DNA of 64,000 bases, from NCBI RefSeq assembly GCF_900102075.1, contig NZ_FNAV01000018.1, positions 1-64,000 on the forward strand. Reading direction: 5' to 3'. The stretch is from Salipiger thiooxidans (GTDB lineage: Bacteria > Pseudomonadota > Alphaproteobacteria > Rhodobacterales > Rhodobacteraceae). The notes under the pieces are model-generated. The model did not search any database, was not told the origin of the DNA, and worked only from the letters and a program-made list of their open reading frames with translations. Positions 1 through 9,129 of the stretch are shown here, piece by piece (the first letter of the stretch is position 1; the number at the start of each line of letters is the position of its first letter). The position numbers and the translations under genes are program-made.

Positions 1-99
1 ATCGCCGAAAACGACTACGGCGCCCTCGGGGACACCTCCACACTCGCCGACCCCTCCGTCGTCGACGACCTCATCGAAAACCGCGCAAACAAGGGCTAA
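1..99 (+). CDS. 3' end of an unidentified gene (partial)
   Basis: An open frame enters from the left edge and ends in TAA at 97-99, giving a 32-residue acidic C-terminus that finishes ENRANKG. A strong hairpin terminator follows 20 bases later, which supports a genuine gene end. No family is recognisable from this fragment. Confidence 0.55.
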   Translation: MAENDYGALGDTSTLADPSVVDDLIENRANKG

Positions 100-118
100 A
101 CCCGCCCTCTAGGACCAA

Positions 119-150
119 AGAACGGCCGCCTTCGGGCGGCCGTTCCGCGT
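119..150 (+). terminator. intrinsic terminator-like hairpin
   Basis: A perfect 10-bp stem (121-130 with 135-144) closes on a stable TTCG tetraloop. It lies 20 bases after the stop of the left-edge gene. No long T-run follows, so termination strength is uncertain. Confidence 0.7.
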
Positions 151-292
151 TCCCGCCCCCCCCGCGCGGCTCGCAAGGATGCATTTACCAAGCAGGTGAA
201 AAACGCTGAAAATTCTCCGGACGCCGGTGCCGACCGCGGTTTCCTGTGGTAGCCTTGATCCGTGGGGGCACAGTATCTGATGGAGCAGTTCC

Positions 293-808
293 ATGCAGTT
301 CCCAGGTGTTTCCCCCGCGGTGGCACCTTTGGCCACCGGGCATCCACAGGGCCTTCCCGCGGTTCCCGACGGACCTCCCGTCGAAACCAAGGTGCAGCCC
401 GTGGCGGAGCAGGCGCAGTCGCGCAATGATCCGGGGACCGGCGGCCAGCCGCCGACCAACTTCTGGAGAGGCCTCGCCGGCCTTCCGGACCCGTCCAAGC
501 ATGTGGCCCCACCCTCGATCATGCAGATCAAGATCTCGGCAATCCTCGAGAAACAGGCCGAAAAACTGCTCGACGAGGCGCGAAAGGCCGAGGCACAGGC
601 CGCGTCCACGGGCAGCGAGCCCGCGGAAGAGACGCAGGACACCGCCGAGGCCGATCGGCGCCCGCGGCTTCCCGGCTCTGCCGAGGCCGAACCCGAGGAT
701 CGCCCGGAACAGCCCGACGCCCCTCGGGTCGAGGCAGACACCCTCCCGCGGCCCTACGGCGAGCAGGGCAGCTACCCGCGCGACAACGTTTTCGCACCGC
801 TCCCATAG
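293..808 (+). CDS. hypothetical Pro/Glu/Ala-rich protein
   Basis: The gene encodes 171 residues with no signal peptide or membrane segment. The N-terminal 60 residues are Pro/Gly/Val-rich. A short central segment (about 75-100, beginning PPSIMQIKIS) looks helical, and the C-terminal half is charged and low in complexity. A GGAG lies about 7 bases upstream of the ATG at 293, which supports the start. GC-rich codon use matches its neighbours. It sits alone between a terminator and accB. No function can be assigned; a disordered adaptor-like protein is one possibility. Confidence 0.55.
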   Translation: MQFPGVSPAVAPLATGHPQGLPAVPDGPPVETKVQPVAEQAQSRNDPGTGGQPPTNFWRGLAGLPDPSKHVAPPSIMQIKISAILEKQAEKLLDEARKAEAQAASTGSEPAEETQDTAEADRRPRLPGSAEAEPEDRPEQPDAPRVEADTLPRPYGEQGSYPRDNVFAPLP

Positions 809-1040
809 GCCTGCCAGCCCAGGGTGCGGTGCCCCTCGCGACCGATTCGTCTGGGTGCCACGAGAGTTTCCCGGCCCGCGTGCATGCGGTTTCGCCGGAT
901 CATGACCCCGCGTCAAAAATGCCCTTTGACATATGCTTTTCCCGGCTCAGCTTGCTTTTCATGCGCAAAGGCTTGGCCTATAAGCGCGCAATCAATGGGC
1001 CGGAAAACAATGGGCCCGTCTTGTTACCGGCGAGGATTGC

Positions 1041-1535
1041 ATGAGCAAAGACACCCACGAAGCCGACGTGGCCTTCATCAAGGCCCTGGCCGAGCTGCTC
1101 CGGGATAACGACCTGACCGAGCTTCAAGTCAAGCGGGACTACGGCGAGGATGACAGCCTCAACGTCCGCGTGAGCCGCGTCCAGCCGCAGGCCGCCCCCG
1201 CCCCGGCGCAATACGCGGTCCCGGCTGCGCCCATGGCCGCAGCCCCCGCAGCTGCCCCGGCCCCGGCCGCGGAAGCCGCCCCCGAGGACCCCGCAGCGCA
1301 TCCCGGCGCCGTGACCTCGCCGATGGTCGGCACGGTCTACATGCAGCCGGAACCCGGCGCACCGTCGTTCATCGCGGTCGGACAGCAGGTGCGCGAGGGC
1401 GACACGCTGGTGATCGTCGAGGCGATGAAGACCATGAACCACATCCCCGCACCGCGCGCTGGCACCGTGAAGCGCATCCTCGTCGAGGACGGCGCTCCAG
1501 TCGAATACGGCGCGCCGCTGGTCATCCTCGAGTAA
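1041..1535 (+). CDS. accB: biotin carboxyl carrier protein of acetyl-CoA carboxylase
   Basis: This 164-residue protein carries the biotin that AccC carboxylates, for malonyl-CoA and fatty-acid synthesis in the cytoplasm. The biotinyl domain at the C-terminus has the EAMKTMN motif, with Lys130 as the biotinylation site. An Ala/Pro-rich flexible linker (about residues 50-85) joins it to the N-terminal helical region, as is usual for BCCP. GAGG precedes the ATG at 1041. A TTGACA hexamer at 926-931 may belong to the promoter, but no convincing -10 was paired with it. accC follows after 10 bases, so the two form one operon. Confidence 0.96.
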   Translation: MSKDTHEADVAFIKALAELLRDNDLTELQVKRDYGEDDSLNVRVSRVQPQAAPAPAQYAVPAAPMAAAPAAAPAPAAEAAPEDPAAHPGAVTSPMVGTVYMQPEPGAPSFIAVGQQVREGDTLVIVEAMKTMNHIPAPRAGTVKRILVEDGAPVEYGAPLVILE

Positions 1536-1545
1536 GGGGCGGACC

Positions 1546-2901
1546 ATGTTCGACAAGATCCTCATCGCCAACCGAGGCGAGATCGCGCTGCGCGTCATAC
1601 GCGCCTGCCGCGAAATGGGCATCAGCACCGTGGCCGTTCATTCGACCGCAGATGCCGACGCCATGCACGTGCGCATGGCCGACGAGACCATCTGCATCGG
1701 CCCCGCGCCCTCGACCGACAGCTACCTGTCGCCGCTCGCCATCATCTCGGCCTGCGAAGTGACCGGCGCCCAGGCGATCCACCCGGGCTACGGTTTCCTC
1801 TCCGAGAACGCACGCTTCGTGCAGATGGTCGAGGACCACGACCTCACCTTCATCGGCCCCTCGGCCGAGCACATCCGCGTCATGGGCGACAAGATCACCG
1901 CCAAGGACACGATGAAGGCGCTCGGCGTGCCCTGCGTGCCCGGCTCTGACGGCGGCGTTCCCGACGTCGACTCGGCCAAGAAGATCGGCGCCGAATTCGG
2001 CTACCCGGTGATCATCAAGGCCACCGCCGGCGGTGGCGGTCGCGGCATGAAGGTCGCCACCAGCGAAGCCGAGATGGAGCGCGCCTTCCAGACCGCGCGG
2101 GCCGAGGCCAAGGCGGCCTTCGGCAACGACGAGGTCTACATCGAGAAGTACCTTCAGAAGCCGCGCCACATCGAGATCCAGGTCTTCGGCGACGGCAAGG
2201 GCAACGCGGTGCACCTCGGCGAGCGCGACTGCTCGCTGCAGCGCCGCCACCAGAAGGTCTTCGAAGAGGCACCCGGCCCCTGCATCACCGAGGAAGAGCG
2301 CAACCGCATCGGTGCGACCTGCGCCAAGGCGGTCGCCGACCTGAATTACTCGGGCGCGGGCACCGTCGAGTTCCTCTATGAGGACGGTGAGTTCTACTTC
2401 ATCGAGATGAACACCCGCCTGCAGGTGGAGCACCCGGTGACCGAGGCGATCTTCGGCGTGGACCTGGTGCGCGAACAGATCCGCGTGGCCGAGGGCTACC
2501 CGCTGTCGTTCACCCAGGAAGACCTGACCATCGACGGCCACGCCATCGAGGTCCGGATCAACGCCGAACGGCTGCCGAACTTCACCCCCTGCCCCGGCAA
2601 GATCACCCAGTATCACGCGCCGGGCGGACTTGGCGTGCGGATGGATTCCGCGCTCTATCAGGGCTATTCGATCCCGCCCTACTACGACAGCCTCATCGGC
2701 AAGCTGATCGTCAAGGGGCGCGATCGGAACGAGGCGCTGGCACGGCTCGACCGGGCCCTGGGCGAGCTGATCGTGGACGGGGTGGACACCACAATCCCGC
2801 TCTTCCACGCGCTTCTCGGGCAGGAAGACATCCTCGCGGGCAACTACAACATTCACTGGCTCGAGAAGTGGCTGGCAACGGACCCGTTCTCGGCCAAATG
2901 A
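1546..2901 (+). CDS. accC: biotin carboxylase subunit of acetyl-CoA carboxylase
   Basis: This 451-residue enzyme carboxylates BCCP-biotin using ATP and bicarbonate. The N-terminal biotin carboxylase domain starts [16 protein letters not shown]. The ATP-grasp glycine loop reads [11 protein letters not shown] near residue 165, and the active-site stretch [14 protein letters not shown] lies near 288-301. The length is normal for the family. It starts 10 bases after accB and is co-transcribed with it. Confidence 0.97.
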   Translation: MFDKILIANRGEIALRVIRACREMGISTVAVHSTADADAMHVRMADETICIGPAPSTDSYLSPLAIISACEVTGAQAIHPGYGFLSENARFVQMVEDHDLTFIGPSAEHIRVMGDKITAKDTMKALGVPCVPGSDGGVPDVDSAKKIGAEFGYPVIIKATAGGGGRGMKVATSEAEMERAFQTARAEAKAAFGNDEVYIEKYLQKPRHIEIQVFGDGKGNAVHLGERDCSLQRRHQKVFEEAPGPCITEEERNRIGATCAKAVADLNYSGAGTVEFLYEDGEFYFIEMNTRLQVEHPVTEAIFGVDLVREQIRVAEGYPLSFTQEDLTIDGHAIEVRINAERLPNFTPCPGKITQYHAPGGLGVRMDSALYQGYSIPPYYDSLIGKLIVKGRDRNEALARLDRALGELIVDGVDTTIPLFHALLGQEDILAGNYNIHWLEKWLATDPFSAK

Positions 2902-2950
2902 CACGGGCGAACCGCGGATACACGCCGCGGGCGCTCACGGAGTGCCGGGG

Positions 2951-3586
2951 ATGAGCATCACCCCGGAGCTCCTGCTTCAGGCCTATCGCTCGGGCATCTT
3001 CCCGATGGCCGAGCACCGCGACGACCCGGAGCTGTTCTGGGTCGATCCGCGGCGGCGGGGGATCCTGCCGATCCGGGGGCTGCACATCTCGCGCAGCATG
3101 GCCCGCAGACTTCGCCGCGACGACTACCGGATCACCGTCGACGCGGATTTCGCCGGTGTCATCGACGGCTGCGCCGACCGGCGCGAGACCTGGATCAACC
3201 AGGAGATCCGCGCCCTCTTCCTTGAACTGCACGAGCGCGGCCTTGCCCATTCGCTCGAGGTCTGGATGGACGACAAGCTTGCCGGCGGAATCTACGGGCT
3301 AGAGATCGGGGCGGCCTTCTGCGGTGAGTCTATGTTCTCGCGCCGCCGCGATGCGTCGAAGATCGCGCTGTGCTGGATGCTCGACCTGCTGCGCGAGGCC
3401 GGGTTCACGCTGTTCGACACCCAGTTCCTGACCGAGCATCTCGCGTCGATGGGCGGCATCGAGATCACCCGCACGGACTACCGCGCGCGGTTGCAGGATG
3501 CGTTGACGAGAACGGCGGATTTCAGCGGGACGCCGCTTGCGCGGTCAGGTCACGAGCTGGTGCAGCGCAACACCCAGACGTCGTAG
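2951..3586 (+). CDS. aat: leucyl/phenylalanyl-tRNA--protein transferase
   Basis: This enzyme transfers Leu or Phe from aminoacyl-tRNA to proteins with N-terminal Arg or Lys, creating N-degrons read by ClpS/ClpAP. The product is 211 residues from the ATG at 2951 (MSITPELLLQAYRSGIFPMA), which is the family's usual N-terminus. GGAG at about 2939 favours this ATG over the in-frame GTG at 2942. The family motifs FWVDPRRRGILP and GGIYGLEIGAAFCGESMFS are intact. Its 3' end overlaps the convergent DUF2155 gene by 37 bases. Confidence 0.95.
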   Translation: MSITPELLLQAYRSGIFPMAEHRDDPELFWVDPRRRGILPIRGLHISRSMARRLRRDDYRITVDADFAGVIDGCADRRETWINQEIRALFLELHERGLAHSLEVWMDDKLAGGIYGLEIGAAFCGESMFSRRRDASKIALCWMLDLLREAGFTLFDTQFLTEHLASMGGIEITRTDYRARLQDALTRTADFSGTPLARSGHELVQRNTQTS

Positions 3587-3909
3587 CGCTGGTGATCCAT
3601 CGCGTTGAGCGCCGGGGACGAGGCCACCATCCAGCCGCGGAACGCCGGGTCCGGGTGCCCGGCCTCGCGCACGGTGAGGAAGGCGAAGGCGTCGCCCGCC
3701 TGGTTGCCGACCGGGTAGCGGCATTCAGCGAGGGAAATCTCGATACGCCCGAACTGCGCGGTCTGGCCGGTCCCGAGCTCGATGTCCGAGGCGCGCCCCG
3801 TGAGCTTGTCGAGCCCGCGCAGCACGGCGCCGGAGCCACTGCTGGTTGCCTCCTGCGCAGAAAGCGCCGTCGCCGAGAGGCAGAGGGAAAGCGCAAGCGC
3901 GCGGATCAT
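3550..3909 (-). CDS. DUF2155 domain-containing periplasmic protein
   Basis: A 119-residue protein with a signal peptide (MIRALALSLCLSATALSAQ) followed by a DUF2155 domain containing paired cysteines, one at LAECRYPVGN and one near the C-terminus (WVLRCTSS). The family's function is unknown. Its ATG overlaps the stop codon of mlaD (ATGA at 3906-3909), so translation is probably coupled to a phospholipid-transport gene. An envelope role is an inference from that context. Confidence 0.88.
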   Translation of the reverse strand: MIRALALSLCLSATALSAQEATSSGSGAVLRGLDKLTGRASDIELGTGQTAQFGRIEISLAECRYPVGNQAGDAFAFLTVREAGHPDPAFRGWMVASSPALNAMDHQRYDVWVLRCTSS

Positions 3910-4352
3910 TCGTTGCCCCCGGCCACGTATTTCAGCAGTAGCGAGATCAGGCTGACCGAGCCCTGCGTGTCGAGGATCTCGTCGCCGGCCTCGTAGTAAA
4001 ACATCGAACCGCCGGGGCTGATCTCGACGAAATTGCCGCCCAGCAGCCCTTCGGACGAGATCACGATGGCGCTGTCGTCGGGGATCTGGACCCCGTCCTG
4101 AACGCTCAGCGCCATGTCGGCGCGGTAGGTCTCGGGGTTGAGCGAGATGCCGGTCACGGTGCCGACCTTCACGCCCGCGAGCCGCACGTCGCTGCCCGCC
4201 GTGATCCCCTCGAGCGAGCGGAAGCTGGCGGTGAGCGGGTAGCCGTGCTCGGTCAGGCTGAACCCGGTGCTCGTCACGGCATAGGCGCCGAAAGCGATGG
4301 CCGCCGCCAGCACTGCGCCGCCGACCAGCACCTCTGTCGTGGAAGTCGTCAT
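3906..4352 (-). CDS. mlaD: MlaD-family outer-membrane lipid asymmetry protein (MCE domain)
   Basis: A 148-residue protein with one N-terminal membrane anchor (about residues 7-30) followed by an MCE domain (FRSLEGITAGSDVRLAGVKV). MlaD is the periplasmic lipid-binding hexamer of the MlaFEDB retrograde phospholipid transporter. The start at 4352 (MTTSTTEV) is preferred over a longer basic extension reaching 4430. The gene follows the NDUFA12 gene by 4 bases and overlaps the DUF2155 gene by 4. No mlaE or mlaF is nearby. Confidence 0.88.
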   Translation of the reverse strand: MTTSTTEVLVGGAVLAAAIAFGAYAVTSTGFSLTEHGYPLTASFRSLEGITAGSDVRLAGVKVGTVTGISLNPETYRADMALSVQDGVQIPDDSAIVISSEGLLGGNFVEISPGGSMFYYEAGDEILDTQGSVSLISLLLKYVAGGNE

Positions 4353-4356
4353 CAGG

Positions 4357-4740
4357 TTATTCCGGGCTCCAGGCCTCGTAGTCCGAGCGCGGCATCGGCT
4401 TGGGCTGGCGGATCGACCCGCGCGGCGCATAGGCCAGCGCCGTGCCGGTCAGGTTCTCGATATGGGGCTTCTCCCACGACTTGTGCGCCAGCGGCTTGTC
4501 CGTCGGCAGGTCGTCGTAGGTGTGGTGCAGCCAGCCGTGCCAGTCGGCGTTGACCCGGCTCGCCTCGATCTCGCCGTTGTAGATGACCCAGCGGCGGCTG
4601 CCGTCCTTGTTCTGGTAGAAGGTGTTGCCCTGCTCATCCTCGCCGACCCGCTGGCCGTGGCGGCTGCTCCAGATCAGCGTGTTGAGCGTCGCACCGTTCC
4701 ACCAGGTTACGGCCTTCAGGAGCGAGTTCAGAATGCCCAT
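4357..4740 (-). CDS. NADH:ubiquinone oxidoreductase subunit NDUFA12-like
   Basis: This 127-residue protein is the alphaproteobacterial homologue of the mitochondrial complex I accessory subunit NDUFA12 (17.2 kDa subunit). Family features are [26 protein letters not shown] and [10 protein letters not shown]. The start at 4740 ([11 protein letters not shown]) has a GGAG about 7 bases upstream; a longer frame to 4857 lacks support. Typically for alphaproteobacteria it lies away from the nuo operon. Confidence 0.92.
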   Translation of the reverse strand: MGILNSLLKAVTWWNGATLNTLIWSSRHGQRVGEDEQGNTFYQNKDGSRRWVIYNGEIEASRVNADWHGWLHHTYDDLPTDKPLAHKSWEKPHIENLTGTALAYAPRGSIRQPKPMPRSDYEAWSPE

Positions 4741-4825
4741 GGACGACTCCTCGAGTATCTTCCTGTTTCGCTTATGGCGAATTGCGGCCCCCGCGTCCAG
4801 CGCGGGGCACTGCAAAAGCCTGCGA

Positions 4826-5191
4826 TTACGCGGCGGGAGCCAGCGTGGTGAGCTCAATCTCGATCCGGTATTTCGGGTCGATCAGGTTGCACTCGATCAT
4901 CGTGCTGACGGGCGGGTTCGCCCCGAAGGTCTCGACGAGGATCGGCCAGCAGGGCTCGAACTCGGCCGCGTCTGGCAGGTAGTAGGTCACCCGCACCGCG
5001 TCGGCAAAGCTGGCGCCCGCCTCAGCCAGCGCCTTGCCGATGGTCTCGAGCGCCGAGCGGCACTGGTCCTCGACCGTGTCACCCTGCCCGACCGTGCCGG
5101 CGACATGCACGAAGCCGCCGGCGACGACGGCGCGGCAATAGCCGATCTTGGCCTCGAAGGGGCTGCCCGTGTGGATTCTCTTGATGGTCAT
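4826..5191 (-). CDS. RidA (YjgF/YER057c/UK114) family protein lacking the deaminase arginine
   Basis: A 121-residue protein of the RidA fold. Canonical RidA hydrolyses reactive enamine/imine intermediates using an arginine in the FPARSCVEV segment. Here the equivalent stretch reads [12 protein letters not shown], with no Arg at that position. It therefore probably belongs to a Rid subgroup without 2-aminoacrylate deaminase activity; this rests on alignment by eye. It stands alone, 25 bases downstream of the clpX terminator. Confidence 0.88.
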   Translation of the reverse strand: MTIKRIHTGSPFEAKIGYCRAVVAGGFVHVAGTVGQGDTVEDQCRSALETIGKALAEAGASFADAVRVTYYLPDAAEFEPCWPILVETFGANPPVSTMIECNLIDPKYRIEIELTTLAPAA

Positions 5192-5205
5192 GTGGTCCTC
5201 GCATG

Positions 5206-5230
5206 AAAAAGGCGGGGGACTGCCCCCGCC
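5206..5230 (-). terminator. Rho-independent terminator of clpX
   Basis: An 8-bp G/C stem (5211-5218 with 5223-5230) with an ACTG loop is flanked by AAAAA at 5206-5210, which reads as a T-run on the minus strand. It lies 25 bases past the clpX stop. Confidence 0.9.
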
Positions 5231-5254
5231 TCTCGAAATTCCCTGCGCCGGGGC

Positions 5255-6520
5255 TCAGCCCGCTGAGGCGCCTTCCTTCTTCTGGTCGGCGTAGATCATC
5301 AGCGGCTTGGCCTCCGAGGTCACGGCCTCTTCGTTCACCACAACCTCGGTCACGTCGTCCATGCCCGGCAGCTCGAACATGGTGTCGAGCAGGATGCCTT
5401 CGAGGATCGACCGCAGGCCACGGGCGCCGGTCTTCCGCTCGATGGCGCGCTTGGCGATGGCCGAGAGCGCGTCATCGGTGAAGCTGAGCTGCGTGTCCTC
5501 CATCTCGAAGAGGCGCTGGTACTGCTTCACCAGCGCGTTCTTCGGCTGGGTCAGAATCGTCACGAGCGCGTCCTCGTCGAGGTCCTCGAGCGTCGCGATG
5601 ACCGGCAGACGGCCGACGAATTCCGGGATCAGGCCGAACTTCAGCAGATCCTCGGGCTCGAGATCCTTGAACACCTCGCCGGTGCCGCGCTCATCGGGCT
5701 CGCGCACATCGGCGCCGAAGCCCATGGCCGATCCCTTGCCGCGCTGCGCGATGATCCGGTCGAGACCGGCGAAGGCGCCACCGCAGATGAACAGGATGTT
5801 CGTGGTGTCCACCTGCAGGAATTCCTGCTGCGGATGCTTGCGGCCGCCCTGCGGGGGAACGCTCGCCACGGTGCCTTCCATCAGCTTCAGAAGCGCCTGC
5901 TGAACGCCCTCGCCCGACACGTCGCGGGTGATCGAGGGGTTCTCGGACTTGCGGGTGATCTTGTCGACCTCGTCGATGTAGACGATGCCGCGCTGCGCCC
6001 GCTCGACGTTGTACTCGCTGGCCTGAAGCAGCTTCAGGATGATGTTCTCGACGTCCTCGCCGACATAGCCCGCCTCGGTCAGGGTCGTGGCGTCGGCCAT
6101 GGTGAAGGGCACGTCGAGGATGCGCGCCAGCGTCTGCGCCAGCAGCGTCTTGCCGCAGCCGGTCGGGCCGATCAGCAGGATGTTCGACTTCGCAAGCTCG
6201 ATGTCCGAGGACTTCTGCGAGTGGTTGAGCCGCTTGTAGTGGTTGTGCACCGCCACCGAGAGCACGCGCTTCGCCATCATCTGGCCGATCACGTAGTCGT
6301 CGAGCACATCGCAGATCTCACGCGGGGAAGGCACGCCCTCGGAAGACTTCAGGCCAGCGCCCTTGGTCTCTTCGCGGATGATGTCCATGCAAAGCTCGAC
6401 GCATTCGTCGCAAATGAAGACCGTCGGCCCGGCGATGAGTTTCCGCACCTCGTGCTGGCTCTTGCCGCAGAAGCTGCAATAGAGTGTGTTCTTGCTGTCG
6501 CCGCCGGAGTTCGTCGCCAT
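5255..6520 (-). CDS. clpX: ATP-dependent Clp protease ATP-binding subunit ClpX
   Basis: This 421-residue AAA+ unfoldase feeds tagged substrates to ClpP. The N-terminal zinc-binding domain has Cys15, Cys18, Cys37 and Cys40. Walker A (GPTGCGKT) lies near residue 118, Walker B ([10 protein letters not shown]) near 180, and the ClpP-binding IGF-like loop is in the middle of the protein. It is downstream of clpP on the same strand, but a terminator between them suggests partly separate transcription. Confidence 0.97.
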   Translation of the reverse strand: MATNSGGDSKNTLYCSFCGKSQHEVRKLIAGPTVFICDECVELCMDIIREETKGAGLKSSEGVPSPREICDVLDDYVIGQMMAKRVLSVAVHNHYKRLNHSQKSSDIELAKSNILLIGPTGCGKTLLAQTLARILDVPFTMADATTLTEAGYVGEDVENIILKLLQASEYNVERAQRGIVYIDEVDKITRKSENPSITRDVSGEGVQQALLKLMEGTVASVPPQGGRKHPQQEFLQVDTTNILFICGGAFAGLDRIIAQRGKGSAMGFGADVREPDERGTGEVFKDLEPEDLLKFGLIPEFVGRLPVIATLEDLDEDALVTILTQPKNALVKQYQRLFEMEDTQLSFTDDALSAIAKRAIERKTGARGLRSILEGILLDTMFELPGMDDVTEVVVNEEAVTSEAKPLMIYADQKKEGASAG

Positions 6521-6634
6521 GTCACACCTTTCGGGGCCTGTTTCTCTCTAGGCTGAACCGGAGTGCCAGCCAAAGGCCCATCGTCTTCGCCAATTCCGCA
6601 AAGCTTAGGGCACAGCCCTGCGCTCTACAATCCG

Positions 6635-6667
6635 AAAAACGCCCCGCCGCGCCGTGGCGGCGGGGCG
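6635..6667 (-). terminator. Rho-independent terminator between clpP and clpX
   Basis: An 11-bp GC stem (6640-6650 with 6657-6667) with a 6-base loop is followed on the minus strand by TTTTT (6635-6639). It sits just past the clpP stop and may attenuate read-through into clpX. Confidence 0.88.
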
Positions 6668-6672
6668 CCTGA

Positions 6673-7305
6673 TCACGATTTGCTCGCTTCCGCGGCACCG
6701 CGGCTTTCGACGATCTCGTCGATGAGGCCCCATTCCTTGGCATCCTCGGGCGACATGAAGTTGTCACGCTCGAGCGCTGCCTCGACCTTTTCGAGGGTCT
6801 GGCCGGTGTGACGCACGTAGATTTCGTTGAGGCGGCGCTTCAGCTTCAGCGTCTCCTCGGCGTGAATCATGATGTCGGTGGCCTGGCCCTGGTAGCCGCC
6901 CGAGGGCTGGTGGACCATGATGCGGCTGTTGGGCAGCGAGAAGCGCATGCCCGCCTCGCCCGCGGTCAGCAGCAGCGACCCCATGGAGGCGGCCTGGCCG
7001 ATCACCAGCGTCGAGATCTTGGGCTTGATGTACTGCATGGTGTCGTAGATCGAGAGCCCCGACGTCACGACGCCGCCCGGGCTGTTGATGTACATCGAGA
7101 TTTCCTTGGCCGGGTTCTCGGCCTCGAGGTGCAGAAGCTGCGCTACGATGAGGCTCGACATGCCGTCGTGCACCGGCCCGGAGACGAAGATGATCCGCTC
7201 CTTCAGCAAGCGCGAGAAGATGTCGTAGGCACGTTCGCCGCGGCTGGTCTGCTCGACCACCATGGGAACGAGCGTGTTCATATAGGTGTCAAAGGGGTCT
7301 TTCAT
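6673..7305 (-). CDS. clpP: ATP-dependent Clp protease proteolytic subunit
   Basis: This 210-residue serine protease forms the double-heptamer proteolytic chamber of ClpXP. Catalytic Ser107 lies in GQAASMGS, His132 in MVHQPSGG, and the family Asp lies further downstream. The sequence has no signal peptide. clpX follows after an intrinsic terminator. Confidence 0.97.
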   Translation of the reverse strand: MKDPFDTYMNTLVPMVVEQTSRGERAYDIFSRLLKERIIFVSGPVHDGMSSLIVAQLLHLEAENPAKEISMYINSPGGVVTSGLSIYDTMQYIKPKISTLVIGQAASMGSLLLTAGEAGMRFSLPNSRIMVHQPSGGYQGQATDIMIHAEETLKLKRRLNEIYVRHTGQTLEKVEAALERDNFMSPEDAKEWGLIDEIVESRGAAEASKS

Positions 7306-7413
7306 GTCGCCTGCCTGCTTTCGTCCTGAAATGCCTATCCTGTCGGTCTTAACAGATTCTTAGTATCGCCCCCCCGGAGCCGCAAGGGTCTGCCCGCGTT
7401 TTGGCATGTCGCC

Positions 7414-8334
7414 TCAGCCGTCGCCCCACTCCTGCGGGGTCGCGCAGGCGTGCCGCGCGCATTCCATCTCGAGCACCACCTGGTGGATCCCGAAGCGCGT
7501 TTCCATGCGCTCCTTCACGGCGCCCTTGATGGCGTCGGCCCGGGCCCAGGCGCCCTCGTCGACCACCAGATGGGCCTGCAGCGCGGCGCGGCGTTCATCG
7601 ATCTGCCACAGGTGGGCCTTGTGCAGGCCGCCCACGCCCTCGATCTTGAGCACCTCGTCGATGACCTCGCGCGGCGCGAGGTCCGGCGGGCTGCCCAGCA
7701 TGAGGATGCGGATGACGCTGCCGATCTCGGCGAAGGCCATCCACAGGATGTAGCCGGCGATGAGCAGCGTCACCGCGGGATCGACCCAGGTCCAGCCGAA
7801 GAGCAGGATCACCGTGCCCGCGACGATCACCGCGACCGAGCCCAGCGCGTCGGCGACGTTGTGCAGGAAGGCCGCGCGGATGTTGACGCTGTCCTTCGAC
7901 ATGCTCCAGGTCAGCAGCGCGGTGACGAGGTCGACGACCAGCGCGACGCCCGCGATGATGACCACGATCCAGCCGCGGACCGGCTCGGGCTCGAGGAAAC
8001 GCATCACCGCCTCGGCCACGAGGTAGACCCCGATCACGATGAGCGTGGTGTAATTGACGAGCGCCGCCACCACCTCGGCCCGGGCATAGCCGAAGGGCAT
8101 TTCGGCGCTGGCCGGGCGTCGGGCGATGCGGCGGGCCACCGCCGCGATCACCAGCGAGATGGCGTCCGAGAAATTGTGGAGCGCATCCGCGATCATCGCG
8201 AGGCTGCCCGAGACGATGCCCCCCGCCACCTGTGCCACGGTGAGCAGCAGGTTGACCGCGATCGCCCCGATCAGGCGCCCGTCCCCTGCGGCCGGATCGA
8301 CATGGTGGTGGTGATGGTGGTGATCGTGTGGCAT
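7414..8334 (-). CDS. cation diffusion facilitator (CDF) family metal transporter
   Basis: A 306-residue inner-membrane antiporter, probably exporting Zn2+ or a related divalent cation. An unusual N-terminal His cluster (seven consecutive His after MPHD) may gather metal. Six membrane segments follow. The two transport-site motifs are MIADALHNFSDA and AAFLHNVADALGS, each with the HxxxD pair. The C-terminal cytoplasmic ferredoxin-like domain begins near residue 215. It resembles CzcD/ZitB; the substrate is inferred from the family. Confidence 0.92.
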   Translation of the reverse strand: MPHDHHHHHHHVDPAAGDGRLIGAIAVNLLLTVAQVAGGIVSGSLAMIADALHNFSDAISLVIAAVARRIARRPASAEMPFGYARAEVVAALVNYTTLIVIGVYLVAEAVMRFLEPEPVRGWIVVIIAGVALVVDLVTALLTWSMSKDSVNIRAAFLHNVADALGSVAVIVAGTVILLFGWTWVDPAVTLLIAGYILWMAFAEIGSVIRILMLGSPPDLAPREVIDEVLKIEGVGGLHKAHLWQIDERRAALQAHLVVDEGAWARADAIKGAVKERMETRFGIHQVVLEMECARHACATPQEWGDG

Positions 8335-8475
8335 CGGCTTGGGCTTTCGGGGCGACCTTCGGGGAACGGGCGCAGAGCGCAGCCCGCGCGGCGCGGCATC
8401 CGCAGATGCGGCGTGTCCGCCCAGAAAGTGCCGCCGGCCCTGGAAAGGTCAAGCCCAAGCGATGCCGCAGGCCGG

Positions 8476-9078
8476 TCACGGTGCGCCCGGCCGCACGGTG
8501 ACCGAGAACGGTGCCCTCGCATACCACGGGCGCCGCCCGAAATGCCGGTCCCATGCCCGCTCGGTCCCGGTCTGCCAGCGCGCGCCGACGTCGTCGGAGA
8601 CCGGCCTCACCCGCATCTCCGCCTCGCCGAGGCAGGGGTCGAGCAGAAGCCCGGTCTGCAGCGGCTGCCCGGTGCGGGTGACCACGACGGCGCTGTGGTC
8701 GACGGGCATCATGTTGCGCATCGGCGAGGAGGCGAGATGGATGTCGAGCGTGCGGGAGCGCTCGGCCGCGAGCCGCCACTGCAGGGCGAAGGCGCGAGTG
8801 TGGCAGGTCCGCGGATTGGCGAAGGTCACCGAGTTTCCGGTCGGGGTGAAACCCGGCGCGGGCAGCGGCACCAGCGCATCGCCCGCGGCGGTGCTGCGGG
8901 TCGGGGGCCCGTAGATCAGGTCGGCGAGCCGCATCGCCTCGGCCCGGTCGACGCCCGGCCCCAGCGCCATGACGCCCGAGACCAGTGTATCGCGCCGCGA
9001 CATTGTCGGGGCCTGCGCCGGCGGGGCGCAGGCAAGGAGGACGACGAGCAGAAGTAGGGCACCGATGGGGCTTCGCAT
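8476..9078 (-). CDS. hypothetical lipoprotein, tandem paralogue 1 (possible Cys-His-Asp hydrolase fold)
   Basis: A 200-residue protein with a lipoprotein signal (hydrophobic stretch ending LLACAPP). The start at 9078 (MRSPIGALLLL) is preferred over the upstream in-frame start at 9105. It aligns along its length with the next gene (9130-9705). Shared positions include RLAD, TCHTRAF against LCYHWAE, DHSAVVV against EHSTVVA, and LLLDPC against IILDPW. The conserved Cys, His and Asp occur in the order of papain/NlpC- or transglutaminase-like active sites, but this is inference. No function is known. Confidence 0.75.
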   Translation of the reverse strand: MRSPIGALLLLVVLLACAPPAQAPTMSRRDTLVSGVMALGPGVDRAEAMRLADLIYGPPTRSTAAGDALVPLPAPGFTPTGNSVTFANPRTCHTRAFALQWRLAAERSRTLDIHLASSPMRNMMPVDHSAVVVTRTGQPLQTGLLLDPCLGEAEMRVRPVSDDVGARWQTGTERAWDRHFGRRPWYARAPFSVTVRPGAP

Positions 9079-9129
9079 GCGCAAGCCTCGCACATGGGCT
9101 CCCAACAGGCAGTTAACGTGTGCCCCCGC

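Noticed and set aside
1522-2904. Long minus-strand open frame antisense to accC
   Set aside because: accC is unmistakable on the plus strand; the antisense frame is a by-product of GC-rich third positions.
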